Assembly: GCF_022171985.1 (NCBI RefSeq)
Contig: NZ_JAJVHF010000002.1
Coordinates: 124,001-188,000 of the forward strand
Length of the DNA stretch: 64,000 bases
Source of the DNA: Huaxiibacter chinensis
GTDB taxonomy: Bacteria > Pseudomonadota > Gammaproteobacteria > Enterobacterales > Enterobacteriaceae
Direction of reading: 5' to 3'
Numbering within the stretch: position 1 is the first letter of the stretch; each line of letters opens with the position of its first letter. The translations under genes were made by a program, and so were the position numbers. Below are positions 10,192-21,700 of the stretch, piece by piece. Under the pieces are notes generated by a model, which saw only the letters and a program-made list of their open reading frames with translations, was not told the origin of the DNA and made no database searches.

Positions 10192-10238
10192 ATGACAGCA
10201 AGGAAAATGCGGGTATTGCGCAGAATATTTTGCGGGCA

Positions 10239-10287
10239 GGCGTTACGCTTATCCGGGCACAGAACAGGCTCGGGGAAGCGTAACGCC
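10239..10287. repeat. Long inverted repeat downstream of ampC
   Basis: The arms ggcgttacgctt (10239-10250) and 10276-10287 are perfectly complementary over 12 bases, with a 25-base GC-rich loop. The sequence resembles a REP unit (…ttacgcttatccggg…). It begins 10 bases beyond the ampC stop and likely ends or stabilises the ampC message. Confidence 0.65.
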
Positions 10288-10296
10288 ATCGGCGGT

Positions 10297-11570
<1,274 letters not shown>

Positions 11571-12446
11571 ATGACGCGCAGCTATATCCCCCTTAATTCC
11601 CTTCGTGCCTTTGAAGCTGCCGCCAGGCATCTTAGCTTTACGCATGCCGCCATCGAACTGAACGTCACGCATTCCGCCATCAGCCAGCACGTTAAATCAC
11701 TCGAACAGCAGCTGAACTGCCAGCTTTTTGTGCGTGTTTCGCGGGGGCTGATGTTGACCACGGAGGGCGAAAATTTGCTGCCGGTGCTGAACGACTCCTT
11801 CGACCGTATTGCCGGCATGTTAGATCGCTTTGCCAATAAACAGGCGCAGGAAAAACTCAAAGTCGGGGTGGTCGGTACCTTTGCGACGGGAATGCTTTTT
11901 TCCCAACTCGAGGATTTTCGCCGTCGTTATCCGCATATCGATCTGCATCTCTCTACCCATAACAACCGGGTCGATCCGGCGGCAGAAGGGCTGGATTATA
12001 CGATACGCTATGGCGGAGGCGCGTGGCATGGTACCGAAGCCGTATGGCTTTGCGCAGCGCCGATGGCCCCGCTCTGTACGCCCGATATTGCCGCCGGGCT
12101 TAAGGTTCCGGCTGATATGCTGAAATATACTTTATTACGCTCTTACCGGCGTGATGAGTGGGCAATCTGGATGCAGGCGCAAGGGGAACAGCCACCTGCG
12201 CCAACGCACCGGGTGATGGTCTTTGACTCCTCGGTCACCATGCTGGAGGCTGCACAGGCCGGTGTCGGCATTGCGATTGCCCCCGTCACGATGTTCTCGC
12301 ATCTCATCAACGGTGAGCGCATCGTTCAGCCTTTTGCGACGCAAATTGATTTGGGAAGTTACTGGCTGACGCGCTTACAGTCGCGCGCAGAAACGCCCGC
12401 GATGCAGGAGTTTGCGCAGTGGCTGGTAGAAAAGATGCCGAAGTAA
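11571..12446 (+). CDS. ampR: AmpR, LysR-type regulator of ampC
   Basis: The 291-residue protein is AmpR. Residues 7-64 form the LysR helix-turn-helix (LNSLRAFEAAARHLSFTHAA, then THSAISQHVKSLE). The C-terminal domain binds muropeptides: UDP-MurNAc-pentapeptide holds it as repressor, anhydro-muropeptides make it an activator of ampC. I chose the ATG at 11571 because it gives MTRSYIPLNSLRAF, the usual start and length; the open frame from 11376 overlaps ampC. It is divergent from ampC and separated from frdD by a terminator. Confidence 0.95.
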   Translation: MTRSYIPLNSLRAFEAAARHLSFTHAAIELNVTHSAISQHVKSLEQQLNCQLFVRVSRGLMLTTEGENLLPVLNDSFDRIAGMLDRFANKQAQEKLKVGVVGTFATGMLFSQLEDFRRRYPHIDLHLSTHNNRVDPAAEGLDYTIRYGGGAWHGTEAVWLCAAPMAPLCTPDIAAGLKVPADMLKYTLLRSYRRDEWAIWMQAQGEQPPAPTHRVMVFDSSVTMLEAAQAGVGIAIAPVTMFSHLINGERIVQPFATQIDLGSYWLTRLQSRAETPAMQEFAQWLVEKMPK

Positions 12447-12448
12447 AA

Positions 12449-12470
12449 AGGCCCGCCAGAGTGCGGGCCT
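12449..12470. terminator. Terminator between ampR and frdD
   Basis: A perfect 8-bp stem aggcccgc/gcgggcct with a 6-base loop is followed by GTTTATT on the plus strand and by TTTTTACTT on the minus strand. It serves the convergent ampR and frd units. Confidence 0.8.
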
Positions 12471-12476
12471 GTTTAT

Positions 12477-12836
12477 TCAGAGGGTGACAACGGCAATCAG
12501 GGTGACGACCGTCAGGATCGTTGCCAGGCCGTAGAAGACCCATTTACCGTTTGGTACGTGGATTTTAAGATCGTGCATGGCGTGATGGATACGATGCAGA
12601 CCCAGCCACAGCGGCAGGACAATCATCAGGAAGATAAACACCCGGCCAATAAAGCTGCTCGCAAATGCCAGCACGCGGTCATAGCCCAGCGCCTCTCCCG
12701 GATATAACCCCAGGGGCAGCAAAATCGCCACCAGCAGCACGATCACCGGCGCGACGATAGCGCTCCACATGCCGCCTGCGCCAAAGAGGCCCCAGAATAC
12801 CGGCTCGTCAGAACGTTTTGGATTTGGATTAATCAC
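12477..12836 (-). CDS. frdD: Fumarate reductase membrane anchor FrdD
   Basis: The 119-residue protein is FrdD, one of two three-helix anchors that tether fumarate reductase to the inner membrane and bind menaquinol. Sequence [19 protein letters not shown]... and the segment [20 protein letters not shown] are characteristic. The start is the GTG at 12834-12836, as the E. coli protein begins [10 protein letters not shown] and GGAGA lies upstream. It is last in the frdABCD operon, 10 bases after frdC. Confidence 0.95.
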   Translation of the reverse strand: MINPNPKRSDEPVFWGLFGAGGMWSAIVAPVIVLLVAILLPLGLYPGEALGYDRVLAFASSFIGRVFIFLMIVLPLWLGLHRIHHAMHDLKIHVPNGKWVFYGLATILTVVTLIAVVTL

Positions 12837-12846
12837 ACAGGTCTCC

Positions 12847-13242
12847 TTACCAGAACAGGGCAACAAACAGAACGACCACGGTGACAACTGCCGTCACCGC
12901 CCAAAGCCCTTTGATAACAGGCTCGGGTCCCATTTTTTCACCTTTCACGATGATATTGGCGGCTTTAGGCGCTAGCTCAAACCAGGTTTTGGTGTGTAAC
13001 AGCGCCGCAGCAAGCACGATCAGGTTCAGAATCACCACAATCGGATTTTGCAAAAAGCCGACAAAGCTGGTCCAGGTCTCCGGGCCATGTTTGAGCGCAA
13101 ACAGGCCGTACATCAGCTCCAGACTGAACCAGACGGCCGGCACTGCCGTGCCTTCACGCAGCATATAGAAGCGATAAAACGGCAGATTCTTCCACCAGTT
13201 GGACGGCATAGGCCGCACGTAGGTTTTGCGTTTAGTCGTCAT
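12847..13242 (-). CDS. frdC: Fumarate reductase membrane anchor FrdC
   Basis: The 131-residue protein is FrdC, the other hydrophobic anchor of the fumarate reductase complex. It starts [20 protein letters not shown]; the conserved segment [20 protein letters not shown] and the hydrophobic helices that follow match the family. Two ATG codons are adjacent (13245 and 13242). I prefer the second, which lies 7 bases after AAGGAG and gives the E. coli length. It sits between frdB and frdD in a tightly packed operon. Confidence 0.95.
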   Translation of the reverse strand: MTTKRKTYVRPMPSNWWKNLPFYRFYMLREGTAVPAVWFSLELMYGLFALKHGPETWTSFVGFLQNPIVVILNLIVLAAALLHTKTWFELAPKAANIIVKGEKMGPEPVIKGLWAVTAVVTVVVLFVALFW

Positions 13243-13252
13243 CATGCACTCC

Positions 13253-13987
13253 TTAGCGTGGTTTCAGGGTAGCGATAAGAAAGTCTTTCGAACTTTCCAC
13301 TTTTCCCTGCTGAATAGCGGCGGCAGGGTCGACATGCTTCGGACACACTTCGGAGCAATAACCCACGAAAGTACAGCTCCAGACGCCATTCTGGCTGTTC
13401 AGCTGTGCCATACGTTCTTTTTTGCCGTGGTCACGGCTGTCTTCGTTGTAGCGATGGGCCAGGGTGATGGCCGCCGGGCCGATAAACTCTTTGTTAAGAC
13501 CGAACTGCGGGCATGCCGCGTAGCACAGGCCGCAGTTAATACAGCCGGAAAATTGATGGTATTTCGCCATCTGCGCCGGGGTTTGCGTATTCGGCCCTTG
13601 ATCCGGCGTGCGGGGGTTGCCAATGATATAGGGCTTAATGGCTTCCAGACTTTCAATAAAGTGGGTCATATCGACCACCAAATCGCGCTCAATCGGGAAG
13701 TTACCCAGTGCTTCAACCTTGATGCCTTTGGTGTATTCGCGCAGGAAGGTTTTGCAGGCCAGTTTTGGTACTTTATTGACCATCATGCCGCAGGAACCAC
13801 AGATTGCCATGCGGCAGGACCAGCGGTAGCTCAGGTCTGGCGCCAGGTTATCTTTAATGTAGCCCAGCGCATCCAGTAACGAGGTTTGTTCGTCGTAAGG
13901 GACATCATAGAACGCGCTGTGCGGTGCGGTATCCACTTCCGGGTTGTAACGCACCACTTCAATTTTCAGGGTTTGCATCTCAGCCAT
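13253..13987 (-). CDS. frdB: Fumarate reductase iron-sulfur subunit FrdB
   Basis: The 244-residue protein is FrdB, which passes electrons from menaquinol to the flavin. The [2Fe-2S] ligands lie in [12 protein letters not shown] (about residues 57-68); the [4Fe-4S] and [3Fe-4S] ligands lie in [12 protein letters not shown] and [12 protein letters not shown] chose the ATG at 13985-13987 ([17 protein letters not shown]), the E. coli start. It overlaps the frdA stop by 8 bases, indicating translational coupling. Confidence 0.97.
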   Translation of the reverse strand: MAEMQTLKIEVVRYNPEVDTAPHSAFYDVPYDEQTSLLDALGYIKDNLAPDLSYRWSCRMAICGSCGMMVNKVPKLACKTFLREYTKGIKVEALGNFPIERDLVVDMTHFIESLEAIKPYIIGNPRTPDQGPNTQTPAQMAKYHQFSGCINCGLCYAACPQFGLNKEFIGPAAITLAHRYNEDSRDHGKKERMAQLNSQNGVWSCTFVGYCSEVCPKHVDPAAAIQQGKVESSKDFLIATLKPR

Positions 13988-15770
13988 GGGTCGACTCCTT
14001 CTTCTCGGCTGCGTCCGCTTCTGCACCGTACACACGTTTTGCCGGTTGCAGTGTGGTGATCTTCACGTCGCTGTAGTCCAGACGCGTCGTGCCGTCTGCG
14101 TCGCGGAAGGCGAGGGTATGCTTGAGGAAATTGACGTCGTCACGTTCGGTGCAACCTTCATCCAGGCGCTGGTGCGCCCCGCGAGATTCTTTACGCGCCA
14201 GCGCAGAGTGCGCCATGCATTCGGCGACGTTGAGGCCGTGACCCAGCTCAATGGTATAAAGCAGGTCGGTATTGAACACGCTGGAGGTATCGGTCACGCG
14301 TACGCGTTTGAAGCGCTCCTGCAGCTCCGCCAGCTTGTCGACGGTTTTCTGCATCAGCTCTGGCGTGCGGTAAATACCGCATCCTTCTTCCATCGACATC
14401 CCCATCTCGTCGCGGATCTTCGCCCAGTTCTCAGTACCTTCCTGATTAACGAGCGCTTTCAGGCGTTTTTCGATATCGGTTACCTGAGCATCCAGCGCTG
14501 CGCTATTCGCCGCACCGGCGGTAGCGGCACGCTCCATGGCTTTTTCACCGGCCAGCCGACCAAAGACCACCAGTTCTGCCAGTGAGTTCGAGCCAAGGCG
14601 GTTCGCGCCGTGCAAACCAACGGATGAACATTCGCCCACGGCAAACAGCCCTTTGATCCGGCTTTCACACTGCTGATCGGTTTCGATGCCGCCCATGGTG
14701 TAGTGTGCGGTAGGACGAACAGGAATCGGCTCTTTGACCGGATCGACGCCAACGTAGGCTTTCGCCAGTTCACAAATAAACGGCAGTCGCTCCAGCAGTT
14801 TTTTCTCGCCCAGATGGCGCAGGTCGAGGTAAACCACATCGCCGCGCGGCGTGGAGATAGTGTTGCCTTTGCGCCACTCGTGCCAGAAAGCCTGGGAGAC
14901 TTTGTCACGGGGACCCAATTCCATGTATTTATTCTTCGGCTCGCCGAGCGGGGTTTCCGGACCCATGCCGTAATCCTGCAGATAGCGGTAGCCATTTTTA
15001 TTGACCAGAATACCGCCTTCTCCGCGGCAGCCTTCCGTCATCAGAATGCCGGAACCCGGCAGGCCGGTAGGGTGATACTGTACAAACTCCATGTCGCGCA
15101 GCGGTACACCATGGTTCAGCGCCATGCCCATACCGTCACCGGTGACGATGCCGCCGTTGGTGTTGTAGCGATAAACACGGCCCGCGCCGCCGGTGGCCAT
15201 GACGACGGCGTTCGCGCGGATCTGCATCAGCGTGCCTTCCATCATATTCATGGCGACCAGCCCACGCGCCTGACCGTCATCGACCAGAATATCCAGTACG
15301 AAATGTTCGTCAAAGCGTTGTATCTGCGGGAACTGCAGCGAGGTCTGGAAGAGGGTGTGCAGCATATGGAAGCCGGTTTTGTCGGCGGCGAACCAGGTGC
15401 GCTCGATTTTCATCCCGCCGAAGCGGCGCACATTCACGCTGCCGTCAGGCCGACGGCTCCAGGGGCAGCCCCACTGCTCAAGCTGCGTCATTTCGGTAGG
15501 GCAATGATGAACAAAGTAATCAACGACATCCTGTTCGCAAAGCCAGTCGCCCCCGGCTACGGTGTCGTGGAAATGATACTCAAAGCTGTCATGATCTTGC
15601 GCGACGGCGGCGGAGCCTCCTTCAGCGGCAACCGTGTGGCTGCGCATCGGATAGACTTTAGAGATCAGCGCGATTTTAGCATTCGGATTGGCCTGCGCTG
15701 CGGCAATAGCAGCGCGTAATCCCGCACCGCCAGCGCCTATTACGACAAGATCGGCTTGAAAAGTGTGCAC
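13980..15770 (-). CDS. frdA: Fumarate reductase flavoprotein FrdA
   Basis: The 596-residue protein is FrdA, the catalytic subunit that reduces fumarate to succinate in anaerobic respiration. The FAD-binding [15 protein letters not shown] is near the N-terminus, and [10 protein letters not shown] carries the histidine that binds FAD covalently. The active-site stretch [20 protein letters not shown] is intact. I chose the GTG at 15768-15770, with GGAGGA upstream; it gives VHTFQADL against MQTFQADL in E. coli. It is slightly shorter at the C-terminus than the E. coli protein (602). First gene of frdABCD. Confidence 0.97.
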   Translation of the reverse strand: MHTFQADLVVIGAGGAGLRAAIAAAQANPNAKIALISKVYPMRSHTVAAEGGSAAVAQDHDSFEYHFHDTVAGGDWLCEQDVVDYFVHHCPTEMTQLEQWGCPWSRRPDGSVNVRRFGGMKIERTWFAADKTGFHMLHTLFQTSLQFPQIQRFDEHFVLDILVDDGQARGLVAMNMMEGTLMQIRANAVVMATGGAGRVYRYNTNGGIVTGDGMGMALNHGVPLRDMEFVQYHPTGLPGSGILMTEGCRGEGGILVNKNGYRYLQDYGMGPETPLGEPKNKYMELGPRDKVSQAFWHEWRKGNTISTPRGDVVYLDLRHLGEKKLLERLPFICELAKAYVGVDPVKEPIPVRPTAHYTMGGIETDQQCESRIKGLFAVGECSSVGLHGANRLGSNSLAELVVFGRLAGEKAMERAATAGAANSAALDAQVTDIEKRLKALVNQEGTENWAKIRDEMGMSMEEGCGIYRTPELMQKTVDKLAELQERFKRVRVTDTSSVFNTDLLYTIELGHGLNVAECMAHSALARKESRGAHQRLDEGCTERDDVNFLKHTLAFRDADGTTRLDYSDVKITTLQPAKRVYGAEADAAEKKESTHG

Positions 15771-16077
15771 GACATTCCTCCAGATTATTGTTTTTTCGCA
15801 ACGTGATAAACTCAGTCGTTCACTTGCCCCAGGGGCCATTGCGAAAGCGATTCCACTGCTCCTTTATGGGTAAAAGAGTATAACCGTATGGACGTCAGGG
15901 AAATTTGACGCGTTCGATTTTTTTGCTGTTATCTCTGGTGATTTATCATCCTGATTGATGAAACGCGTCACGGAATTGCTTTGATTTCTGATTCGAGAAA
16001 AATTACCGCGCAAAATTTGTCTCTCTCTGTGCGAACGAGTAGACTTTGCGCCCTTGTCTGATACCGGAGAATTTCCC
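15771..16077. promoter_or_regulatory. frdA/epmA divergent region with FNR-type site
   Basis: The 307-base gap holds the frd promoter. On the minus strand a segment at 15901-15923 resembles the E. coli frdA FNR region, ending GTCAAATTT. A minus-strand -10, TATACT, lies at 15877-15882. The FNR-like site is centred about 41 bases upstream of the expected start, the class II position. The FNR box is degenerate, so the call leans on resemblance to E. coli. The right half is AT-rich and carries the epmA promoter; no small gene is evident. Confidence 0.55.
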
Positions 16078-17055
16078 ATGAGCGAAACGGCCACCTGGCA
16101 GCCGAGCGCCTCCATCCCTAACCTGTTAAAACGTGCGGCAATCATGGCGGAAATCCGTCGTTTCTTTGCCGACCGTGGTGTACTGGAGGTGGAAACGCCG
16201 TGTATGAGTCAGGCGACGGTCACCGACATTCATCTGGTACCGTTTGAAACCCGTTTCGTAGGGCCGGGCCATTCACAGGGAATGAACCTGTACATGATGA
16301 CCAGCCCGGAATACCACATGAAGCGCTTGCTGGCGGCGGGCTGTGGCCCGGTGTACCAGCTCTGCCGTAGCTTCCGTAACGAAGAGATGGGTCGTCACCA
16401 TAATCCGGAATTCACCATGCTGGAGTGGTATCGCCCTCACTACAACATGTATCGTCTGATGAACGAAGTGGACGATCTGCTGCAGCAGGTGCTCGATTGT
16501 GCCGGCGCAGAGTCGCTCTCTTATCAGCAGGTATTCCAGCGTCATCTTGAGATCGATCCGCTTTCGGCGGATAAAGCTCAGCTGCGTGAAGCCGCGGCGA
16601 AACTCGATCTCAGTAACGTGGCGGATGAAGAAGAGGATCGCGACACGCTGCTGCAGCTGTTGTTCGCTTTCGGGGTAGAGCCGCAAATTGGTAAAGATCG
16701 CCCGACCTTTGTTTATCATTTCCCCGCAAGCCAGGCGTCTCTGGCGCAGATCAGCACGGAAGATCACCGTGTGGCAGAACGTTTTGAGGTCTATTACAAA
16801 GGCCTTGAGCTGGCGAATGGTTTCCATGAACTGACGGATGCCCGCGAACAGCAGCAGCGTTTTGATCAGGATAACCGTAAGCGCGCCGCGCGTGGTCTGC
16901 CGCAGCAACCTGTCGACGCCAACCTGCTGGAGGCCCTGAAAGCCGGATTGCCGGACTGCTCAGGCGTGGCGCTGGGCGTGGATCGTCTGGTCATGCTGGC
17001 GCTCGGCGCTGAACAGCTTGGCGATGTCATTGCTTTTACCGTCGATCGGGCCTGA
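16078..17055 (+). CDS. epmA: EpmA, EF-P-(R)-beta-lysine ligase
   Basis: The 325-residue protein is EpmA (PoxA/GenX/YjeA), a paralogue of the lysyl-tRNA synthetase catalytic core without the anticodon-binding domain. It attaches (R)-beta-lysine to Lys34 of EF-P. Class II motifs are visible: [20 protein letters not shown] (motif 2) and [12 protein letters not shown] (motif 3, about residues 297-308). I chose the ATG at 16078, with GGAGA upstream, as in E. coli; the frame extends 8 codons further to a TTG. Partner EpmB and substrate EF-P are encoded at 6.3-8.0 kb. Confidence 0.96.
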   Translation: MSETATWQPSASIPNLLKRAAIMAEIRRFFADRGVLEVETPCMSQATVTDIHLVPFETRFVGPGHSQGMNLYMMTSPEYHMKRLLAAGCGPVYQLCRSFRNEEMGRHHNPEFTMLEWYRPHYNMYRLMNEVDDLLQQVLDCAGAESLSYQQVFQRHLEIDPLSADKAQLREAAAKLDLSNVADEEEDRDTLLQLLFAFGVEPQIGKDRPTFVYHFPASQASLAQISTEDHRVAERFEVYYKGLELANGFHELTDAREQQQRFDQDNRKRAARGLPQQPVDANLLEALKAGLPDCSGVALGVDRLVMLALGAEQLGDVIAFTVDRA

Positions 17056-17060
17056 TGTCA

Positions 17061-17078
17061 GGGGGGCTTCGGCTCCCC
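17061..17078 (+). terminator. UUCG-capped hairpin after epmA
   Basis: GGGGGGC-TTCG-GCTCCCC forms a 7-bp stem with one G-T pair and a stable UUCG tetraloop, starting 5 bases after the epmA stop. A second, weaker hairpin with TCTTTTT follows at 17132-17159. Confidence 0.55.
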
Positions 17079-17205
17079 GTTCCCTTGTGGCAATTATCCT
17101 TTCCATTTATTCCCTGTGACACTAAAAGCTGCCCGTTTCTGTTTACACGGGTCTTTTTCCTGGTTTGCTCCCTATAACCACATAAATCATCTGGTCTTCT
17201 GATAA

Positions 17206-17236
17206 CATCCGCCGAAATTTCTGACTCTTTCGGATG
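17206..17236 (+). promoter_or_regulatory. 5'-UTR hairpin overlapping the yjeM ribosome site
   Basis: CATCCG at 17206-17211 can pair with CGGATG at 17231-17236, or CCGAAA at 17212-17217 with TTTCGG at 17228-17233. The two options share bases and are mutually exclusive. CGGATG contains the only plausible ribosome site, 5 bases before the ATG. A role in translation control is inferred. Confidence 0.35.
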
Positions 17237-17241
17237 ATGCT

Positions 17242-18741
17242 ATGTCCCACTCAATGAAGAAAATGACCCTGACCGGGCTTATCCTGATGATCTTTACCTC
17301 GGTCTTTGGATTTGCCAACAGCCCCTCCGCGTTTTATCTGATGGGCTACAGCGCAATGCCGTTTTATATCGTCTCAGCTCTTCTGTTTTTTATCCCTTTT
17401 GCCTTGATGATGGCCGAGATGGGATCGGCTTATCGCAAAGAAGAGGGGGGTATTTATTCGTGGATGAATAACAGTATCGGCCCGCGTTATGCCTTTATCG
17501 GTACCTTTATGTGGTTCTCCTCGTATGTGGTGTGGATGGTCAGTACTGCGGCGAAGGTCTGGGTGCCCTTCTCGACCTTTCTGTTTGGCTCGGACAAGAC
17601 GCAGGTCTGGTCGTTTGCGGGCCTGAGTTCAACGCAGGTGGTGGGAATACTGGCGGTGTGCTGGATGGTGACGGTGACGCTGGTGGCCTCGAAGGGGATT
17701 AATAAAATTGCCCGCATCACCGCCGTAGGGGGCATCTCGGTCATGTGCCTCAATTTTGTATTGCTGCTGGCGAGTATCGCGATTCTGTGCCTGAACGGCG
17801 GGCATTTTGCGGAGCAGGTAAATTTTGTCACCTCCCCCAATCCGAATTATCAGTCGGGCCTTGCGATGCTCTCGTTTGTGGTGTTCGCCATCTTTGCCTA
17901 CGGCGGGATTGAAGCGGTCGGCGGGCTGGTCGATAAAACGGAAAACCCGGAAAAGAATTTTGCCAAAGGCATTATCTTTGCCGCAATCGTGATATCCATT
18001 GGTTATTCGCTGGCTATATTCCTCTGGGGCGTCAGCACGAACTGGCAGCAGGTGCTGAGTAACGACACGACCAACCTCGGCAACATCACCTATGTGTTAA
18101 TGAAAAGCTTAGGGATGACGCTGGGCCAGGCGATGCACCTCTCCCCGGATGCCGCCATCACGATGGGGGTCTGGTTTGCGCGGATCACCGGTTTGTCGAT
18201 GTTCCTTGCCTATACCGGGGCATTCTTCACCCTCATTTACTCGCCGCTGAAGGCGATCATTCAGGGCACGCCAAAAGCGCTTTGGCCAAAGACAATGACG
18301 CGTCTTAATCCGGTTGGCATGCCTGCTAATGCGATGTGGATGCAGTGCCTGCTGGTCTCGCTGTTTATCCTGCTTGTTTCGTTTGGCGGCGATACCGCGT
18401 CAGCGTTTTACAATAAGCTCACGCTGATGGCGAATGTGTCGATGACGTTGCCGTATCTTTTCCTGTCGCTGGCTTTCCCGTTCTTTAAGGCGAAGCCGGG
18501 GCTGGAACGTCCTTTTGTGATATTCAAAACCCGCAGCGCCACGCTGCTGGCTACCACGGTTGTGGTGCTGGTGGTGGCGTTTGCTAATATCTTTACCGTA
18601 ATTCAGCCCGTAATTGAGGCGGGCGACTGGAACAGCGCGCTGTGGATGACGGGCGGCCCTGTTTTCTTCTCGATGCTGGCGACGGGGATTTACGAGAATT
18701 ATCGCCGGCGAAATGCGCTTTACCAGGCCGAAGTGCTTTAA
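17242..18741 (+). CDS. yjeM: YjeM, APC-family amino acid transporter
   Basis: The 499-residue protein matches E. coli YjeM of the APC superfamily (glutamate:GABA antiporter-like group). About 12 hydrophobic segments span the length. Landmarks are LILMIFTSVFGFANSPSAFY in helix 1, EEGGIYSWMNNSIGPR near residue 70, and AYGGIEAVGGLVDKTENPEK near 220-240. The substrate is not established. The gene is monocistronic, and a hairpin lies directly over its ribosome-binding region at 17206-17236. Confidence 0.92.
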   Translation: MSHSMKKMTLTGLILMIFTSVFGFANSPSAFYLMGYSAMPFYIVSALLFFIPFALMMAEMGSAYRKEEGGIYSWMNNSIGPRYAFIGTFMWFSSYVVWMVSTAAKVWVPFSTFLFGSDKTQVWSFAGLSSTQVVGILAVCWMVTVTLVASKGINKIARITAVGGISVMCLNFVLLLASIAILCLNGGHFAEQVNFVTSPNPNYQSGLAMLSFVVFAIFAYGGIEAVGGLVDKTENPEKNFAKGIIFAAIVISIGYSLAIFLWGVSTNWQQVLSNDTTNLGNITYVLMKSLGMTLGQAMHLSPDAAITMGVWFARITGLSMFLAYTGAFFTLIYSPLKAIIQGTPKALWPKTMTRLNPVGMPANAMWMQCLLVSLFILLVSFGGDTASAFYNKLTLMANVSMTLPYLFLSLAFPFFKAKPGLERPFVIFKTRSATLLATTVVVLVVAFANIFTVIQPVIEAGDWNSALWMTGGPVFFSMLATGIYENYRRRNALYQAEVL

Positions 18742-18750
18742 TGTAAAGCT

Positions 18751-18771
18751 TCCCCTCCCGGGAGGGAGGGG
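18751..18771. terminator. Inverted repeat between yjeM and mscM
   Basis: CCCCTCCC at 18752-18759 pairs with GGGAGGGG at 18764-18771. It lies between two convergent stops, without a T tract on either side. Confidence 0.5.
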
Positions 18772-18777
18772 AGTGCG

Positions 18778-21700
18778 CTATAAACTCCCTGCCGGGCGCG
18801 AACGCGCTGCAGAGGTCAGGGTTTTTCCTGTCTTACGTCCATCCAGGGTTTCCAGACGCATCTGGAATGGCGGGAAGGGCAGATCAATACCATGCTCGTG
18901 GAATCCAGCCAGAATCAGCTGGTGGATTTCATGGCGCAGCGGCATACGATGCCCCATCTCCGCGGCGTAAATACGCAGTTCAAAGATCTGAATACCCTGC
19001 TGTAAATCAACCAGGAAGACTTCAGGAGCCGGGTTGTCGATCACCAGCGAGCAACGCTCTGCCGCCGTGTAAAGGATTTGCGTGACCTCTTCACTGTTGG
19101 CATCGGACGGGGCCGGCACGGTCAGCACCACACGCGTCACGGAATCGGAAAGCGACCAGTTAATGAACTGTTCGGTGATAAAGGCCTTGTTTGGCACGAT
19201 AATCTCTTTCCGGTCCCAGTCGCTGATGGTGGTGGCGCGGGTATTTATTTTGGTGATGCTGCCGGTCAGATCGCGGATCGTCACGGTATCGCCAATACGG
19301 ATTGGCTTTTCGAACAGAATGATCAGGCCAGAGATAAAGTTGGCGAAAATCTCCTGCAAACCAAACCCTAACCCGACGCCCAGGGCAGCAACCAGCCACT
19401 GTAATTTGGCCCATTCGATACCAATCATCGAGAACCCCACCAGACCGCCAAACAGTAAAATCAGGTATTTGGTGATGGTGGTGATGGCGTAACCGGTCCC
19501 CGGGGTTAAGTCCAGATGCTGCAGGAGTGCCAGCTCCAGCAATGCCGGGAAGTTACGCACCAGCTGCGTGGTGATGATCAACACCAGAATGGCAATCAGC
19601 ACGGCGCCCAGGGTTATCGGTTCAAGGCTTTCTACACCCTGCACGGTGGATGTGGCATCCCACAGGGAGATGTTCTCAAGGAAACTGAACGCCGAATGAA
19701 TTTCCGACCACAACACAATGACCGAGAGCAGGGCAATCAGCATCAGGATCGAACGCACCAGTCGTAAGGATTGGGTACTGATGGCATCAAGATCCAGCTC
19801 GACCTCGTCGACCTCGCTCGTGCCTTCAATGCTGGTGGGGCTGTGGGGGTCCTCCTCGCCGCGTGCCCGCTGGGCAAGAATCTCAGCACGGCGATGTTTG
19901 GCGCGGTCAAAGGCCAGACGACGGCGCTGAATCAGCATCCAGCGCCGTATGATGTGGTAAACGACCAGCAGGAGGAACCAGATCGCGACGGAGGTTTCCA
20001 GGCGCGCCAGCAACGCCTGAGCGGTCGCCAGATACCCCACGGCGGCCGCCAGAATTGCCAGCAAAGGGGCGCTGAGCAACAGATTCCACAGCATGCGGTT
20101 GACCATGTTGTCACCGCTGCCGGTTTTGTCGACGTAAAGCGGAATGTCGGCCCGCTTGAGGCTAAGCGTCACCATTGCCAGCGCGCCGCAAATCAGAATA
20201 AAACAGAGCCGTCCCAGCGAGCCAGAAAACTCCCGGTCGTTGAGATTATCGAACATGATCAGCGCCATAATCAGTGGCACGATAAGCCCGATGCTCATCA
20301 GGTAATAACGCATCCCGCGGGCGACACGATTTCGCGGCCAGCTAAAGTGGGTGATAAAAAGTCCGTTAGGCCGCGCAAACGTGGCGCAAATCATGACGAC
20401 CCAAAGCAGGGGAACCGTCGCGGTCACGCCGTCGCCTATGGCCACCGCAAGCGGATAAGGCCAGGCTTCACGTAAACCATAACCCAGCGTCATCCACAAT
20501 ACCGGTAACGGCGATGCGACCAGAATGGACCAGAAGACGGTACGCAGGGTGAGCCAGAAATGATCCTGGGTCACTTTGCCTACACGGGCGCTGGAACGCT
20601 CCAGGAAGCGGGTGAAGTGGCGACGGGAGTAAATACTCACCCCCACAAGAATAAGCGCGCCCAGCAGCGGGAAGATGGTCTCTTTGCTGGTCAGCACCAT
20701 AACCCCGGCCTTGCCCACCTGACCAAAGGTATCCAGCGAGATCAAACGGCGTAGATCCTGAACGACATCGATCGGCCACGAGATGGTCATTGGGCGTACG
20801 TCAGAGGTCCAGAACAGGTAGCGGTGCGTCGCTTCGTTCACCTCTTTCAGCGCATCTTCAAGCTGGCTGTTGGAGACTTTCAGCTTCGTTAGCTCAAGAA
20901 TTAACGTGTCGCCCCCCTGGAGCAACGAATTGAGTAATTCACGCTGGGTACGAAGCTGGGCTTCAAGAATGCGATTTTGTTCACTGGTCAGCGGCGAGCC
21001 GTCGGCCTGGTGAAGCTGGCGCACCTGCGGCTGCTTGTTGAGGAGATCCTCATAACGCAGGCGCTGAACGCGAAGCTGGGCCATTTCCGTATCCAGCTGC
21101 TGCGGTTTTGGCATCTCCGGCAGACGGGCGACCTGAGCACGTAACGCTTCGCCGAGTAAATTCGACGAACCCAGCCACTGGGACTGCTCGCGCAGGGTAT
21201 TGAGTGCCTGACGCACCTGAAGAGTCTGGTTAGTGGCCTGGCGCTGCTGTGACGCCACCAGGTCCATCCGCTGCGCCTGTTGATTTAGCGCCGCTGACAG
21301 TTCGCGGTTAATTTTAAACTGGTCATTAATACCGGACGGCAGGTTCTCGCTGTTTTCAGCTAACAGCTCCGTGCTTTCCAGGGCGCGTTCCGCTTCACGC
21401 TGCCGCTGGCTGTTAAGTTGATTACGCAAGACCTGCAGCCAGGCATCAAGCTGCTGGCTCTGTTTTTGCGCCAGCTCCGAGCGTAAACGCGCCAGTTCCT
21501 GACGGTTATTGGCCGAAAGTTGCGCCAGCTCCAGTTCATCAACCTGCGCTTTCAGCTTGGCGGATTCCGCCTGCAGGCTCAGATTCTGCGCCTGATTCTG
21601 GGGGGCCGTGCCGGTTTGCGTGCCGATGCGACGTTCGATTTCATTGAGCTGACGTCGCGCATCCGTTTGCTGCTGTGGTAGCTGACTCAGTGAATCGGCG

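Noticed and set aside
14703-15719. A 338-residue open frame antisense to frdA
   Set aside because: It mirrors the GC-rich third-position pattern of frdA; its translation resembles no family and frdA is unmistakable.
15948-15957. TGATTTATCA as an FNR box
   Set aside because: The half-sites are two bases apart instead of four, and the position does not fit the frd promoter.
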